Shown here: piece by piece, positions 1 through 8,159 of the stretch
Position numbering within the stretch: the stretch's first letter is position 1
Layout of the letters: each line of letters opens with the position of its first letter
From: CAYQQJ01 sp964419935
GTDB lineage: Bacteria > Pseudomonadota > Gammaproteobacteria > Pseudomonadales > Cellvibrionaceae
Assembly (NCBI GenBank): GCA_964419935.1
Contig: CAYQQJ010000007.1
Span: 1-64,000 of the forward strand
Direction of reading: 5' to 3'
DNA length: 64,000 nt
The notes under the pieces: model-generated
What the model was told of the DNA's origin: nothing
The model's database searches: none
What the model saw: only the letters and a program-made list of their open reading frames with translations
Made by a program: the position numbers and the translations under genes

Positions 1-315
1 GCCATCCTCCGCCGGGGAAGCGGATGTCGAATGACGTATCGCTTGGTCTGCGGTGTTGATTCGCTTCTCCAGATCCTCGCGTGTGGTTCGCAAGGCTTCC
101 AGTGAACGCATAACTTCTTCATTGTGCAGTTCACGGCGAATGTCATCGGCGCCAAACTGCTTTTCAATTTCCGAGCGGGTTTCGCGCATGCTGCGTTTTA
201 TGCGCCCCCACCACAGGGCGCCGGAACGGATTGCGCCGGGCAGTCGCTCGGGCCCAATAACGACCAGGCCAACGATTACAACAACCAGCAGTTCAAAAAA
301 ACCTATATCAAACAC
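1..315 (-). CDS. tatB: TatB, Sec-independent translocase subunit (partial, 3' end missing)
   Basis: Subunit of the twin-arginine translocase, which with TatC recognises folded substrates at the inner membrane. The visible 105 residues begin with an N-terminal membrane helix (about residues 5-20), then the hinge motif GPERLP (21-26) and a long charged amphipathic/coiled region, as in TatB. The start is read as GTG at 315 because it gives the canonical MFDIGF N-terminus; no ATG is available nearby. The start lies 6 bases after the tatA stop, so the two are co-transcribed. The C-terminus and the expected tatC lie beyond the window. Confidence 0.93.
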   Translation of the reverse strand, partial: MFDIGFFELLVVVIVGLVVIGPERLPGAIRSGALWWGRIKRSMRETRSEIEKQFGADDIRRELHNEEVMRSLEALRTTREDLEKRINTADQAIRHSTSASPAEDG

Positions 316-321
316 AGTCGT

Positions 322-597
322 TTAAGGTTTGCTGTTGCTGTTCTGATCGTGTTTCTGCGGATCAGCGGATTTTGTGTCGTCACCGGCGTTGGTTTTTGCC
401 TGGGAATCAGCAGCAGGGGGCTCATCTGCAGGGGGTTCATCTTTGGTGTTTTTGTCTTCGTTCAATGCGCTTTTAAAACCCTTAATGGCACCGCCAAGGT
501 CGCCACCCAAATTGCGCAGGCGCTTGGTGCCAAACAATAGCAGCACGATGACCAAAATGATGAGGAGTTGCCAGATGCTGATGCCGCCTAAACCCAT
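322..597 (-). CDS. tatA: TatA, Sec-independent translocase pore subunit
   Basis: Pore-forming subunit of the twin-arginine translocase in the inner membrane. The protein is 91 aa: a short periplasmic N-terminus, a membrane helix at residues 8-21, the conserved Phe-Gly hinge (F22-G23), an amphipathic helix (KRLRNLGGDLGGAIKGFK) and an acidic, Pro/Asp-rich disordered tail. The order tatA-tatB downstream of hisE is the arrangement found in pseudomonads. A 100-base gap separates it from the hisE stop; I see no terminator there, so read-through from his is likely. Confidence 0.95.
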   Translation of the reverse strand: MGLGGISIWQLLIILVIVLLLFGTKRLRNLGGDLGGAIKGFKSALNEDKNTKDEPPADEPPAADSQAKTNAGDDTKSADPQKHDQNSNSKP

Positions 598-697
598 GTT
601 GCTACCTATATAAGAAACTTGTGGCTATTTGTGAAACTGATGTGTCAATGCTGGTAGTGAAACTGAACCGTCCAGTGACAGTCGCGTAACCTGCTAG

Positions 698-1030
698 CTA
701 CTGATCGCGCGAGGCTTTCTCTTCCAGACCGGAAAGATCAAAGCGACGGGACAATTCGTCGAGGATGGAGTCCGCGTCTTTGCCTAGGTGTGACAGCATG
801 ACCAGCGTGTGGAACCAAAGATCCGCCGTCTCGTATACCAACTCCGTAGCATCACCGTTGGCCATGGCATCCTTGGCAGCGATCAGGGTTTCTGTGCACT
901 CTTCTCCGACTTTCTGCAGAATCTTGTTCAAGCCCTGGTGGTGCAGGCGCGCCACGTAAGAGGTGTCGGGTTCACCGGAAAGTTTGCGCTGCTCTAATAT
1001 GTTTGTCAGCTGTTTTAGTACGTCAGTCAT
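698..1030 (-). CDS. hisE: Phosphoribosyl-ATP pyrophosphatase
   Basis: Second step of histidine synthesis, hydrolysing PR-ATP to PR-AMP and pyrophosphate in the cytoplasm. The 110-aa protein has the HisE/MazG-like helical fold signature, with acidic metal ligands in KVGEECTETLIAAKD and ELVYETADLWFHTLVML. It is a stand-alone HisE rather than the HisIE fusion of enterics. Its ATG overlaps the hisI stop (ATGA at 1027-1030), giving translational coupling to hisI. Confidence 0.95.
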   Translation of the reverse strand: MTDVLKQLTNILEQRKLSGEPDTSYVARLHHQGLNKILQKVGEECTETLIAAKDAMANGDATELVYETADLWFHTLVMLSHLGKDADSILDELSRRFDLSGLEEKASRDQ

Positions 1031-1410
1031 GAATAAATCTCTTTTGGGTCGCGAATTACCGGTTCGACGGTCTGCCAGCGGCCATCGCGCAATTCCCGGT
1101 AAAAGCAGGACTCACGGCCTGTGTGGCAGGCGATATCGCCTTGCTGGCTGACTTTGAGAATAATAGCATCCCCATCGCAGTCCAGCTGAATATCTTTCAC
1201 CAGCTGCTCGTGGCCAGAGCTTTCGCCCTTGCGCCACAAGCGGTTGCGCGAGCGCGACCAATAAACCGCTTTGCCGCTCTGGACCGTTAGGTCGAGGGAT
1301 TCCGCGTTCATCCACGCCATCATCAATATGCGGCCGCTGGCAATGTCCTGCGCGATGGCCGGTACCAGACCATCTTCAGTCCATTTTATGTCATTGAGAT
1401 AGGTTTGCAT
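1027..1410 (-). CDS. hisI: Phosphoribosyl-AMP cyclohydrolase
   Basis: Third step of histidine synthesis, opening the adenine ring of PR-AMP. The start is ATG 1410, giving a 127-aa protein MQTYLNDIKW; the open frame extends further upstream but without family similarity. Visible family motifs are YWSRSRNRLWRKGESSGH (residues 50-67), the Mg-binding DCDGDA (77-82) and the Zn-binding ACHTGRESCF (C95, C102). It lies 128 bases downstream of ubiB on the same strand and overlaps hisE by four bases. Confidence 0.94.
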   Translation of the reverse strand: MQTYLNDIKWTEDGLVPAIAQDIASGRILMMAWMNAESLDLTVQSGKAVYWSRSRNRLWRKGESSGHEQLVKDIQLDCDGDAIILKVSQQGDIACHTGRESCFYRELRDGRWQTVEPVIRDPKEIYS

Positions 1411-1538
1411 GTGAGATAGGTCTATTAGGTCGAATTGTGAGCAGGAATGGGTTCCTCGAAATGCAATACAGTCTAACCGCTCACGGAGGTAGCGAAAAGC
1501 CGGGCGGCGCCAATTCTCCACTCGGGCGCGGATAGTTC

Positions 1539-3158
1539 TCAGCGTACGACCAGTGCAATAATCCCCACAGCCAGCAGCGCCAAGGTGCCGGTCTGCAGCG
1601 AGGCCAACTGCGGCATTACCGTAAGTGCAGCGCCACCAAAGGCCGCCAGGGCGATGATATTGCGCCGCCGTTTGCGCTGTGGGCGCGTGCGGTCATCAGC
1701 CAGGGCGCGACTGGCCTCACATAGCTCCGGCGCAACTTCGCCCAGCTCTTTCACCCGCGTCAGGGTTTCCAGAATCAGATGCGGCACTTCAGGGAATTTT
1801 TCCAGCCATTCCGGCCCTTGGCGTTGAAAATCGCGCCAGAGAGTGCGGGGGTGGAAGCGCTCCTTCATCCAGCGTTCCAGGTAGGGGTGTGCAGTCGACC
1901 AGAGATCCAGATCCGGATACAGCTGGCGCCCCAGGCCCTCGATGTTGAGCAGAGTCTTCTGTAGCAAAACCAGCTGAGGTTGCACCGGCATATCAAACCG
2001 CCGCGCCGTCTGAAACAGGGTAATCAGTGCCTCGCCGAAGGAAATTTCCTTCAGCGGCTTTTCGAATATGGGTTCGCACACCGCGCGAATGGCGCCTTCC
2101 AGCCCGGCAATGGAGGTGTGCTTCGGCACCCAACCGCTGAGGACGTGCAGCTCGGCTACCTGGCGGTAGTCCCGGCGGAACATGGCGAGCAGGTTGCGCG
2201 CCAGGTAATACTGATCTTCCCGGGTCAGGGAGCCGATGATGGCCATATCCAGGGAAATGTAGCTGGGCGCCCGGGGGCTGTTGCGGGAGACGAAGACATT
2301 GCCGGGGTGCATGTCCGCGTGAAAAAAGTTGTGCTCGAATACCTGGGTGAAAAAGATTTCAACGCCGCGCTCAGCCAACACCTTCAAGTCCGTGTTCTGT
2401 GCCTGCAACGCCGGAATATCGCTAACCTGTATGCCGTCTACCCGCTCCATTACCATCACGTTGCGCCGGCAATAATCCCAGTAGACTTTTGGGACGTATA
2501 GCAGTGGCGAATCCAGCCAGTTGCGCCGCAGCTGACTGGCATTGGCTGCCTCGCGCATGAGGTTGAGTTCGTCGAAGATGGTGTCTTGATATTCGCGAAT
2601 GACCTCCACCGGGCGCAAACGCTTGCTTTCCGGACTGAAACGCTCCAGCAGCTCCGCCACGTACTGCATCAGCTGAACGTCCTTGGCAATGGTGCGCTCA
2701 ATGCCTGGACGTACCGCTTTGATCACCACGGCCTCGCCACTGTGCAGGACCGCCGTGTGTACCTGGGCGATGGAAGCAGAGGCGAGTGGGCTGCCGCTGA
2801 ATTCGGCAAACAGCGTTTCGACCGGAGCGCCCAGCGCTTTTTCAACCACCGCTTTGAACAGGTCGTCCGGGAACGGCGCCACATTGTCCTGTAATTGGTT
2901 GAGCTCTTGGATGAGCTCCGGTGGAATCAAATCCGGCCGGGTGGAAAGCAGTTGGCCGAACTTGATGAATATCGGGCCGAGATCTTCACAGGCGCGTCGC
3001 AAGCGCTCGCCTCGGCTGATCTTCGGCGCCGGCAAACACTTGAACGGCAATAACAGAAGCGTCATGGATAAGTGGCGATAGGCGGGCGGCAAGGATTCAT
3101 CCAGCCGGTAGTGACCAATGACGCTGAGTATCTGTAACAGGCGGAGCAACTTGCCCAA
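1539..3158 (-). CDS. ubiB: UbiB-family atypical kinase/ATPase for ubiquinone synthesis
   Basis: Member of the UbiB/ADCK (COQ8) family needed for ubiquinone biosynthesis. At 539 aa it has the usual length. Motifs: the N-terminal KFGQ of the KxGQ motif (66-69), the Ala-rich loop ASASIAQVH (126-134) replacing a glycine loop, VIKAVRPG with Lys147, and the catalytic-type loop HADMHPGN (280-287). Two hydrophobic C-terminal segments follow an RKRRR stretch and anchor it to the inner membrane. The metal-binding Asp is in LDMAIIG, where relatives I know have D-F/C-G; see findings. Four bases follow the ubiJ stop, so it belongs to the ubiE-ubiJ-ubiB operon. Confidence 0.93.
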   Translation of the reverse strand: MGKLLRLLQILSVIGHYRLDESLPPAYRHLSMTLLLLPFKCLPAPKISRGERLRRACEDLGPIFIKFGQLLSTRPDLIPPELIQELNQLQDNVAPFPDDLFKAVVEKALGAPVETLFAEFSGSPLASASIAQVHTAVLHSGEAVVIKAVRPGIERTIAKDVQLMQYVAELLERFSPESKRLRPVEVIREYQDTIFDELNLMREAANASQLRRNWLDSPLLYVPKVYWDYCRRNVMVMERVDGIQVSDIPALQAQNTDLKVLAERGVEIFFTQVFEHNFFHADMHPGNVFVSRNSPRAPSYISLDMAIIGSLTREDQYYLARNLLAMFRRDYRQVAELHVLSGWVPKHTSIAGLEGAIRAVCEPIFEKPLKEISFGEALITLFQTARRFDMPVQPQLVLLQKTLLNIEGLGRQLYPDLDLWSTAHPYLERWMKERFHPRTLWRDFQRQGPEWLEKFPEVPHLILETLTRVKELGEVAPELCEASRALADDRTRPQRKRRRNIIALAAFGGAALTVMPQLASLQTGTLALLAVGIIALVVR

Positions 3159-3161
3159 GTT

Positions 3162-3845
3162 CTAGTCCCTCTTGCTGGCGGCAGTGGAGCCGGCAGGCGA
3201 ATGATTGATGGAAACAGGTCCTGGGGAAGAAGAGTCAAGCTGCTGGAGCCGCGCGTTTAGTCGGTCAGTTCTGCTGCGCAGGTCATTGACCTCATCGTAG
3301 AAGTGCTCAAGTTCGACCTTGGCAGGCGTGGTGCGCAGCTCTTCGGTGAGGTAATCACCGATAAACCCCTCTGCCTTGCTGACGCTGGTGTTGATCCATT
3401 GGGCCTGGCCGCGCAGAAGTTGGGCCAGCTGATGGCCAAGGGTTGTACCAAGCAGCTCGTTGACGGCTTCCTCCCAGTCGATATCGAGGTCGCCGATTAC
3501 GTCCTGGAACTCACTTAGCAAACCGGTGCTGCCGGAGACTTCAACCCCCGAATTTGCCAGGGAATGTTGTGGCCCCAATGCCAGAGCGAGCACCGCAAGT
3601 AGTGAGCCTTTGAGCCTGACGTCCACCGGGAGGGCACAATGGCTCTGCACCGTCAAGCTGACGTTGGACGTTTCAGGCTGGGGGGACAGGTAGAGGGTCA
3701 GCTCTGGAAATGTGGATTCCAGCGCGAGAATCTTGCCCGACATGCGCCCGAGGCCGGCGCGGGTGCCGGGATCATAAGCTAAGGCAAGGTTGGCCGTTTT
3801 CTCAATGGTCGCCGTCAGCGCACCGAGCAGGGTCGGGTCAAGCAT
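3162..3845 (-). CDS. ubiJ: UbiJ, ubiquinone biosynthesis accessory factor (SCP2-like)
   Basis: Lipid-binding SCP2-domain accessory protein of the soluble Ubi complex. Start is taken at ATG 3845, which overlaps the ubiE stop by one base (TGATG), giving 227 aa. The N-terminal half is an SCP2-like fold (LTVQSHCALPVDVRLKGSLL); the C-terminal half is helical and charged and predicted to be coiled coil. Sequence is poorly conserved, as usual for UbiJ; the call rests on the fold pattern and on its position between ubiE and ubiB. Confidence 0.85.
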   Translation of the reverse strand: MLDPTLLGALTATIEKTANLALAYDPGTRAGLGRMSGKILALESTFPELTLYLSPQPETSNVSLTVQSHCALPVDVRLKGSLLAVLALALGPQHSLANSGVEVSGSTGLLSEFQDVIGDLDIDWEEAVNELLGTTLGHQLAQLLRGQAQWINTSVSKAEGFIGDYLTEELRTTPAKVELEHFYDEVNDLRSRTDRLNARLQQLDSSSPGPVSINHSPAGSTAASKRD

Positions 3846-4594
3846 CAGGGCTTGACCCCCTTGTGCAGAGCAACAATGCCGCCGGTCATGTTGTGGTACT
3901 TGCACTGGCTGAAACCGGCGTTTTCCATCATGCCCCTGAGCGTATCCTGATCCGGGTGCATGCGGATACTTTCGGCAAGATAGCGGTAGCTGTCGGCATC
4001 ATTGGTGACCAGGCGGCCCATCATCGGCAGCAACCGGAAAGAGTAGGTGTCGTAGGCTTTTTCCAGCAACGCGTTGCGCGGCTTCGAAAACTCCAGAACC
4101 AGCAGCCGGCCACCGGGCTTCAGGACCCGATGCATTGCCTGCAGGGCCAGATCCTTGTCGGTGACATTGCGCAAGCCGAAAGCAATGGTGATGCAATCAA
4201 ATGTGTTGTCAGGGAAGGGCAGATATTGCGCATCGGCCTGAGTAAAGCGCAAGTTGTGGGCGATGCCGTGGTCAATCAGTTTGTCGCGGCCAACACGCAG
4301 CATGGAGTCGTTAATATCTGCAAGAACGACCAGGCCCTCATCGCCCACGAGGCGGGAAAAACGGGCGCTCAAGTCGCCAGTGCCACCGGCGATGTCAAGC
4401 ACCTTGTCGCCCGCGCGTACGCCGGAAAACTCGATGGTCAGGCGCTTCCACAACCGGTGAATCCCGCCGGACATGAGATCGTTCATCAGGTCATACTTGG
4501 CCGCCACCGAGTGGAACACCCCGGCAACCCGTTCGGCTTTTTCGGCAGCGCGTACCTGTTCATAGCCGAAATGCGTGGTATCGTCTTTGTCCAT
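3845..4594 (-). CDS. ubiE: Ubiquinone/menaquinone C-methyltransferase
   Basis: SAM-dependent C-methylation of the benzoquinol ring in ubiquinone synthesis (and of demethylmenaquinone where made). 249 aa. Motif I for SAM binding is VLDIAGGTGDLS, and the family signatures FHSVAAKYDLMNDLMS and ITIAFGLRNVTD are present. It is the first gene of a minus-strand series ubiE-ubiJ-ubiB-hisI-hisE-tatA-tatB and is divergent from the secreted-protein gene at 4683, so the promoter must lie in 4595-4682; no confident -35/-10 pair was seen. Confidence 0.95.
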   Translation of the reverse strand: MDKDDTTHFGYEQVRAAEKAERVAGVFHSVAAKYDLMNDLMSGGIHRLWKRLTIEFSGVRAGDKVLDIAGGTGDLSARFSRLVGDEGLVVLADINDSMLRVGRDKLIDHGIAHNLRFTQADAQYLPFPDNTFDCITIAFGLRNVTDKDLALQAMHRVLKPGGRLLVLEFSKPRNALLEKAYDTYSFRLLPMMGRLVTNDADSYRYLAESIRMHPDQDTLRGMMENAGFSQCKYHNMTGGIVALHKGVKP

Positions 4595-4682
4595 GCTGTT
4601 TACTACCCACTGTGGCCGTTGAAAGGCCTGTTATTGTACATGCCGCCTCAGCTGGCGACTACGGCAAAGCGAGCCTCGTGTT

Positions 4683-5549
4683 ATGCCTGAATGCCCGCGT
4701 TTCACTATGCGTTTTTTGCTCTACCTGCTGGCGTGCATCCTTTCGACCGGTTTTGCCGCGGTGAGTGCCAATGGGCAGCAGAACTGTCTGTCGCAAGCCC
4801 GGGACGACTATGAAAAGCTCTACTGTCGGATCAAGGCTGGTGGGGAAGGTGCCCATCTGCCGAGCCTCGCCGACTTTCGCCGCAACCCGCCCGGAACTCA
4901 GGCACTGTTGCTGCGCCGACCGGCTGCTCGCCTGGGTTTGTCACTTCCAAAGGCTAAGCCGACGAGCCAATCCGACACAAGTTCCAACAATGGACGCTCC
5001 GCTGATGGCCTGTCGGCATCGTTGCCTGCGCACGAACCGAAACCGCAGCCAGCACAAAAACCGGAGAGGTCTGACCATGATATTGCAAACTGTACTCTGG
5101 CCAGGGAGAGGCTGTCGTGCGGGCCCCGGCGCTTCGACCTGGTTTCCAACCGCAGCAATCATCTGCTGGCGAAGGATGTGCTAGCCGAATCGAATCGCTT
5201 GATAGTGCCAAAGCCGCCTGTGGATGAATCTGCTGAAAAGGCCTATTTGATAGACGCCTATCAAATCTATATCGAGAAAATGCTGGAAATCGGGCTCGGC
5301 GCGTCAACCATGACGTTCAGCAAATTCTATTACACCTACCAGGCAATCAAGCGTCAGAACGTCGGCTTCCCCGCGCGCATGGCGGCCATGTTCGACTATC
5401 TGAAACGCGATAAAGCGACCCTGTCGATCAAACCGCGCTACCACGATCAGCTACCGTCCAATCTGGAGCAATGTAGTTATCTGGGACCGAGGTTGATTGT
5501 CTGCGATGAAGGTGAGTTGAATTGGGTTTTTAGGAGCCGCAAGCCCTAA
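4683..5549 (+). CDS. Secreted protein of unknown function with three cysteine pairs
   Basis: I do not recognise this family. 288 aa from ATG 4683; ATG 4707 (MRFLLYLLACIL) is an equally good start, and both leave a classical signal peptide ending near AVSANG. After it come three Cys pairs spaced C-x12-C (CLSQARDDYEKLYC), C-x8-C (CTLARERLSC) and C-x9-C (CSYLGPRLIVC), which suggests three disulfide loops in the periplasm. A Pro/Lys/Gln-rich linker separates the first from the rest, and a helical segment (DAYQIYIEKMLEIGLG) precedes the last pair. It stands alone and divergent from ubiE. The last codons and the stop fall inside a heptamer repeat (5535-5566). Confidence 0.7.
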   Translation: MPECPRFTMRFLLYLLACILSTGFAAVSANGQQNCLSQARDDYEKLYCRIKAGGEGAHLPSLADFRRNPPGTQALLLRRPAARLGLSLPKAKPTSQSDTSSNNGRSADGLSASLPAHEPKPQPAQKPERSDHDIANCTLARERLSCGPRRFDLVSNRSNHLLAKDVLAESNRLIVPKPPVDESAEKAYLIDAYQIYIEKMLEIGLGASTMTFSKFYYTYQAIKRQNVGFPARMAAMFDYLKRDKATLSIKPRYHDQLPSNLEQCSYLGPRLIVCDEGELNWVFRSRKP

Positions 5550-5566
5550 GCTGTAAGCCCCAAGCT
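5535..5566 (+). repeat. Heptanucleotide tandem repeat AGCYNNA
   Basis: Four consecutive 7-base units (AGCCGCA, AGCCCTA, AGCTGTA, AGCCCCA) followed by a partial fifth. The array begins inside the 3' end of the preceding gene and supplies its last four codons and TAA stop. It resembles short heptamer repeats scattered between genes in many bacteria (known in cyanobacteria as STRR). Confidence 0.7.
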
Positions 5567-5610
5567 AAGAATAAGGACAAAACGGAAAGTCGTTCGAGAC
5601 CGCTCAAGGA

Positions 5611-5716
5611 GTTTGTCATCAAGATAACCCTTTCGAAACCCTCGCGGAAGGGACGCCGCGGGGGAGCTACAGGGACGTATTTATGCGTTTTCGAAAGGGT
5701 TATCTTGATGACAAAC
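5611..5716. repeat. Perfect 28-bp inverted repeat around a 50-bp core
   Basis: Left arm 5611-5638 and right arm 5689-5716 are exact reverse complements over 28 bases, separated by 50 bases that include GGGGAGCTACAGGGACG. As RNA it would form a very stable hairpin on either strand. It has no T-run, so it is not a standard terminator. The form (about 106 bp, intergenic, fully palindromic arms) suits a miniature repeat element of the ERIC/MITE-like kind; its copy number cannot be judged from one window. Confidence 0.85.
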
Positions 5717-5774
5717 GGGGCAGCACATTGAAAGCTAGGTGGGATCGAGTGTTTCAACAGCGTGCTCTCGCAGC

Positions 5775-6152
5775 TTAACCAATAATCCGCACGACACCTT
5801 CGTCCGGATCACGAGTTTTGCCGGCTTTTTGCAGGCGTTGCAGGTAATCCCGCCAGTTGGCCTCGTGGTTTACCCCGAGTTCATGCAAATAGCCCCAGGA
5901 GTAGATGCCGGAGTTGTGGCCATCGCTGAACACGATTTTTATCGCGTAGTTACCCTGGGGCTCGAGGGCGGTGATTTCCACGTTCTTTTTGGCGAACTGA
6001 AGAACTTCCTGACCCTGTCCGTGGCCTTTGACTTCGGCCGACGGCGAAAAGACGCGTAGATATTCAGCCGGCAACTCAAAGCCCCTGTCGCCGTAAACGA
6101 CTTCAAGAATCTGAGAGCGTCGATGCAGTTTTATCTTGTCCGGTGCGGCCAC
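5775..6152 (-). CDS. DUF971 (GBBH-like N-terminal) domain protein
   Basis: 125-aa protein consisting of one DUF971 domain, related to the N-terminal domain of gamma-butyrobetaine hydroxylases. Visible features are LHRRSQILEVVYGDRGFELPAEYLRV near the start and the block VFSDGHNSGIYSWGYLHELG. It lacks the Zn-binding Cys set of the long enzymes. It lies 21 bases downstream of hslU, a neighbourhood also found in Pseudomonas, so it is probably transcribed with hslVU. Biochemical role unknown. Confidence 0.85.
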   Translation of the reverse strand: MAAPDKIKLHRRSQILEVVYGDRGFELPAEYLRVFSPSAEVKGHGQGQEVLQFAKKNVEITALEPQGNYAIKIVFSDGHNSGIYSWGYLHELGVNHEANWRDYLQRLQKAGKTRDPDEGVVRIIG

Positions 6153-6173
6153 GGGTTACCTCCAGCAATACCC

Positions 6174-7499
6174 TTACAAAATAAAGCGACTGAGATCTTC
6201 ATCCTTGGCCAAGTCACCCAGGTGTTCCGCCACGTAGGTGGCGTCGATGGTAATCGTCTTCTCTTCATCGCCGGCTTCGTAACTGACGGTTTCCAGCAGG
6301 CGTTCCAGCACGGTATGCAGCCGGCGGGCACCAATATTTTCTGTTGATTCGTTCACTTCAAACGCGGTTTCGGCAATGCGGCGAATACCATCCTTGGTGA
6401 AGGTGATATGAACGTTTTCGGTAGCAAGCAAGGCCACATGCTGTTCGGTGAGGGATGCGTTCGGCTCGGTGAGAATGCGCTCGAAATCATCCGGCGTGAG
6501 GGCATTAAGCTCCACGCGAATAGGCAGCCGGCCCTGCAGTTCCGGAATCAGGTCGGACGGCTTGGACAAGTGAAACGCGCCTGAGGCGATGAACAAGATG
6601 TGATCGGTTTTGATCATGCCGTGCTTGGTGGTGACAGTGCTGCCTTCTATCAGAGGCAACAGGTCCCGCTGCACACCTTCGCGGGAGACGTCGGCGCCAG
6701 CGCTGCCTTCGCGCTTGGTGACCTTGTCGATTTCATCAATAAAAACAATGCCGTTCTGCTCAGCGGCTTCAATGGCCTGTGCTTTCAGTTCTTCTTCATT
6801 GACCAGTTTGGCGGCTTCCTCGTCAGTCAGCTTCTTGAACGCCTGCTTGACCGTCAGTTTGCGTTTTTTCGTTTTGCCCGGCGACAAGTTGGAGAACATG
6901 CTCTGCAGTTGGCTGGTCATATCTTCCATGCCGGGTGGCGCCATGATCTCGACGCCCACTGAAGCGGCGGAAACCTCGACTTCAATTTCCTTGTCGTCCA
7001 ATTGTCCTTCGCGCAACTTTTTGCGGAACAGCTGCCGGGTTGTTGAGTCGCTCGATTCTGCGGCTGCTTCAGTGTCCGAACGGGCCGGCGTCAGCAGGGC
7101 GTCGAGGATGCGTTCTTCAGCCGCTTCTTCCGCGCGGAAACGTACCTTGTTCATTTCCTGCTCGCGATGCAGCTTGATGGAACCTTCCACCAAATCCCGG
7201 ATAATCGATTCCACGTCCCGGCCGACATAGCCGACTTCGGTAAACTTGGTCGCCTCAACCTTGGTAAAAGGTGCGTTGGCGAGCTTTGCCATGCGGCGGG
7301 CGATTTCCGTTTTGCCAACCCCTGTGGGGCCTATCATCAGGATATTCTTTGGCGTTATCTCGCCGCGCAGGTCGTCTGCAACCTGCATGCGGCGCCAGCG
7401 GTTGCGCAGTGCGATGGCCACCGCGCGTTTGGCAGCGTTCTGACCAACAATATGTTTATCCAGTTCATGAACAATTTCACGGGGAGTCATATTAGACAT
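6174..7499 (-). CDS. hslU: HslU, ATPase subunit of the HslUV protease
   Basis: AAA+ unfoldase that feeds substrates to HslV in the cytoplasm. 441 aa, normal length. Walker A GPTGVGKT at 57-64, Walker B VFIDEID, an intermediate I-domain (roughly 105-245, charged), and the C-terminal SRFIL tail that docks into HslV pockets. Located 72 bases downstream of hslV in the usual order, under the heat-shock-type promoter at 8160-8187. Confidence 0.97.
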   Translation of the reverse strand: MSNMTPREIVHELDKHIVGQNAAKRAVAIALRNRWRRMQVADDLRGEITPKNILMIGPTGVGKTEIARRMAKLANAPFTKVEATKFTEVGYVGRDVESIIRDLVEGSIKLHREQEMNKVRFRAEEAAEERILDALLTPARSDTEAAAESSDSTTRQLFRKKLREGQLDDKEIEVEVSAASVGVEIMAPPGMEDMTSQLQSMFSNLSPGKTKKRKLTVKQAFKKLTDEEAAKLVNEEELKAQAIEAAEQNGIVFIDEIDKVTKREGSAGADVSREGVQRDLLPLIEGSTVTTKHGMIKTDHILFIASGAFHLSKPSDLIPELQGRLPIRVELNALTPDDFERILTEPNASLTEQHVALLATENVHITFTKDGIRRIAETAFEVNESTENIGARRLHTVLERLLETVSYEAGDEEKTITIDATYVAEHLGDLAKDEDLSRFIL

Positions 7500-7571
7500 G
7501 GAAAATCGAATTCCTGTATGTGATACGTCAAGGGGCGAGGCGCGGGCTGTAATTTCAGCGGGCGGCCAAAA

Positions 7572-8117
7572 TTAGCTCTGGTAATCCAGTTCCTCAATCG
7601 TCTGGTTTTGATTGGTGTAGATGCAGATGTCTCCGGCGATTGCCAGCCCTTTCTGCACGATGCTGGTGGCGTCCAGATCCGTATTCTCAAGCAGGGCCCG
7701 TGCCGCGGACTGGGCAAAGGCGCCACCGGATCCGATGGCGATCAGGTCATCTTCCGGTTGAATCACATCACCGTTGCCGGTGACTATCAAAGAGGCGTCT
7801 TTGTTGGCAACGGCCAAGAGCGCCTCAAGCCGGCGCAGGGCGCGATCTGTACGCCAGTCCTTGGCCAGCTCGACAGCTGCGCGCACGAGGTTGCCGCTGT
7901 GGGTTTCCAGCTTGGCTTCGAACCGCTCAAACAGAGTGAAGGCGTCGGCGGTGCCGCCGGCAAAACCGGCAATGACCTGGTCGTGATAGAGCCGACGCAC
8001 TTTGCGGGCGTTACCTTTCATGATGGTATTGCCCAGTGAGACCTGACCGTCGCCGCCAATAACAACTTTGCCGTTGCGGCGCACGGACAGAATGGTGGTA
8101 CCCCGGTATTGTTCCAC
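7572..8117 (-). CDS. hslV: HslV, peptidase subunit of the HslUV protease
   Basis: Threonine peptidase of the proteasome-like HslUV complex. Start is GTG 8117 with AAGGA a few bases upstream; 181 aa. The catalytic threonine is T7 in RGTTILSVRR, so five or six residues must be removed on maturation, compared with one Met in E. coli. Other family blocks: VVIGGDGQVSLGN, GFAGGTADAFTLFERFE, ELAKDWRTDRALRRLEALL, IGSGGAFAQSAARAL. Confidence 0.97.
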   Translation of the reverse strand: MEQYRGTTILSVRRNGKVVIGGDGQVSLGNTIMKGNARKVRRLYHDQVIAGFAGGTADAFTLFERFEAKLETHSGNLVRAAVELAKDWRTDRALRRLEALLAVANKDASLIVTGNGDVIQPEDDLIAIGSGGAFAQSAARALLENTDLDATSIVQKGLAIAGDICIYTNQNQTIEELDYQS

Positions 8118-8159
8118 AGTAAATCCTTAGCCGGTTCGGCCCAAATGCATAAAGCTGTG

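Noticed and set aside
5530..5757. Minus-strand open frame of 75 codons across the inverted repeat
   Set aside because: It is produced by the repeat itself, has no ribosome site, and overlaps the heptamer array; short frames of this kind come with every copy of such elements.
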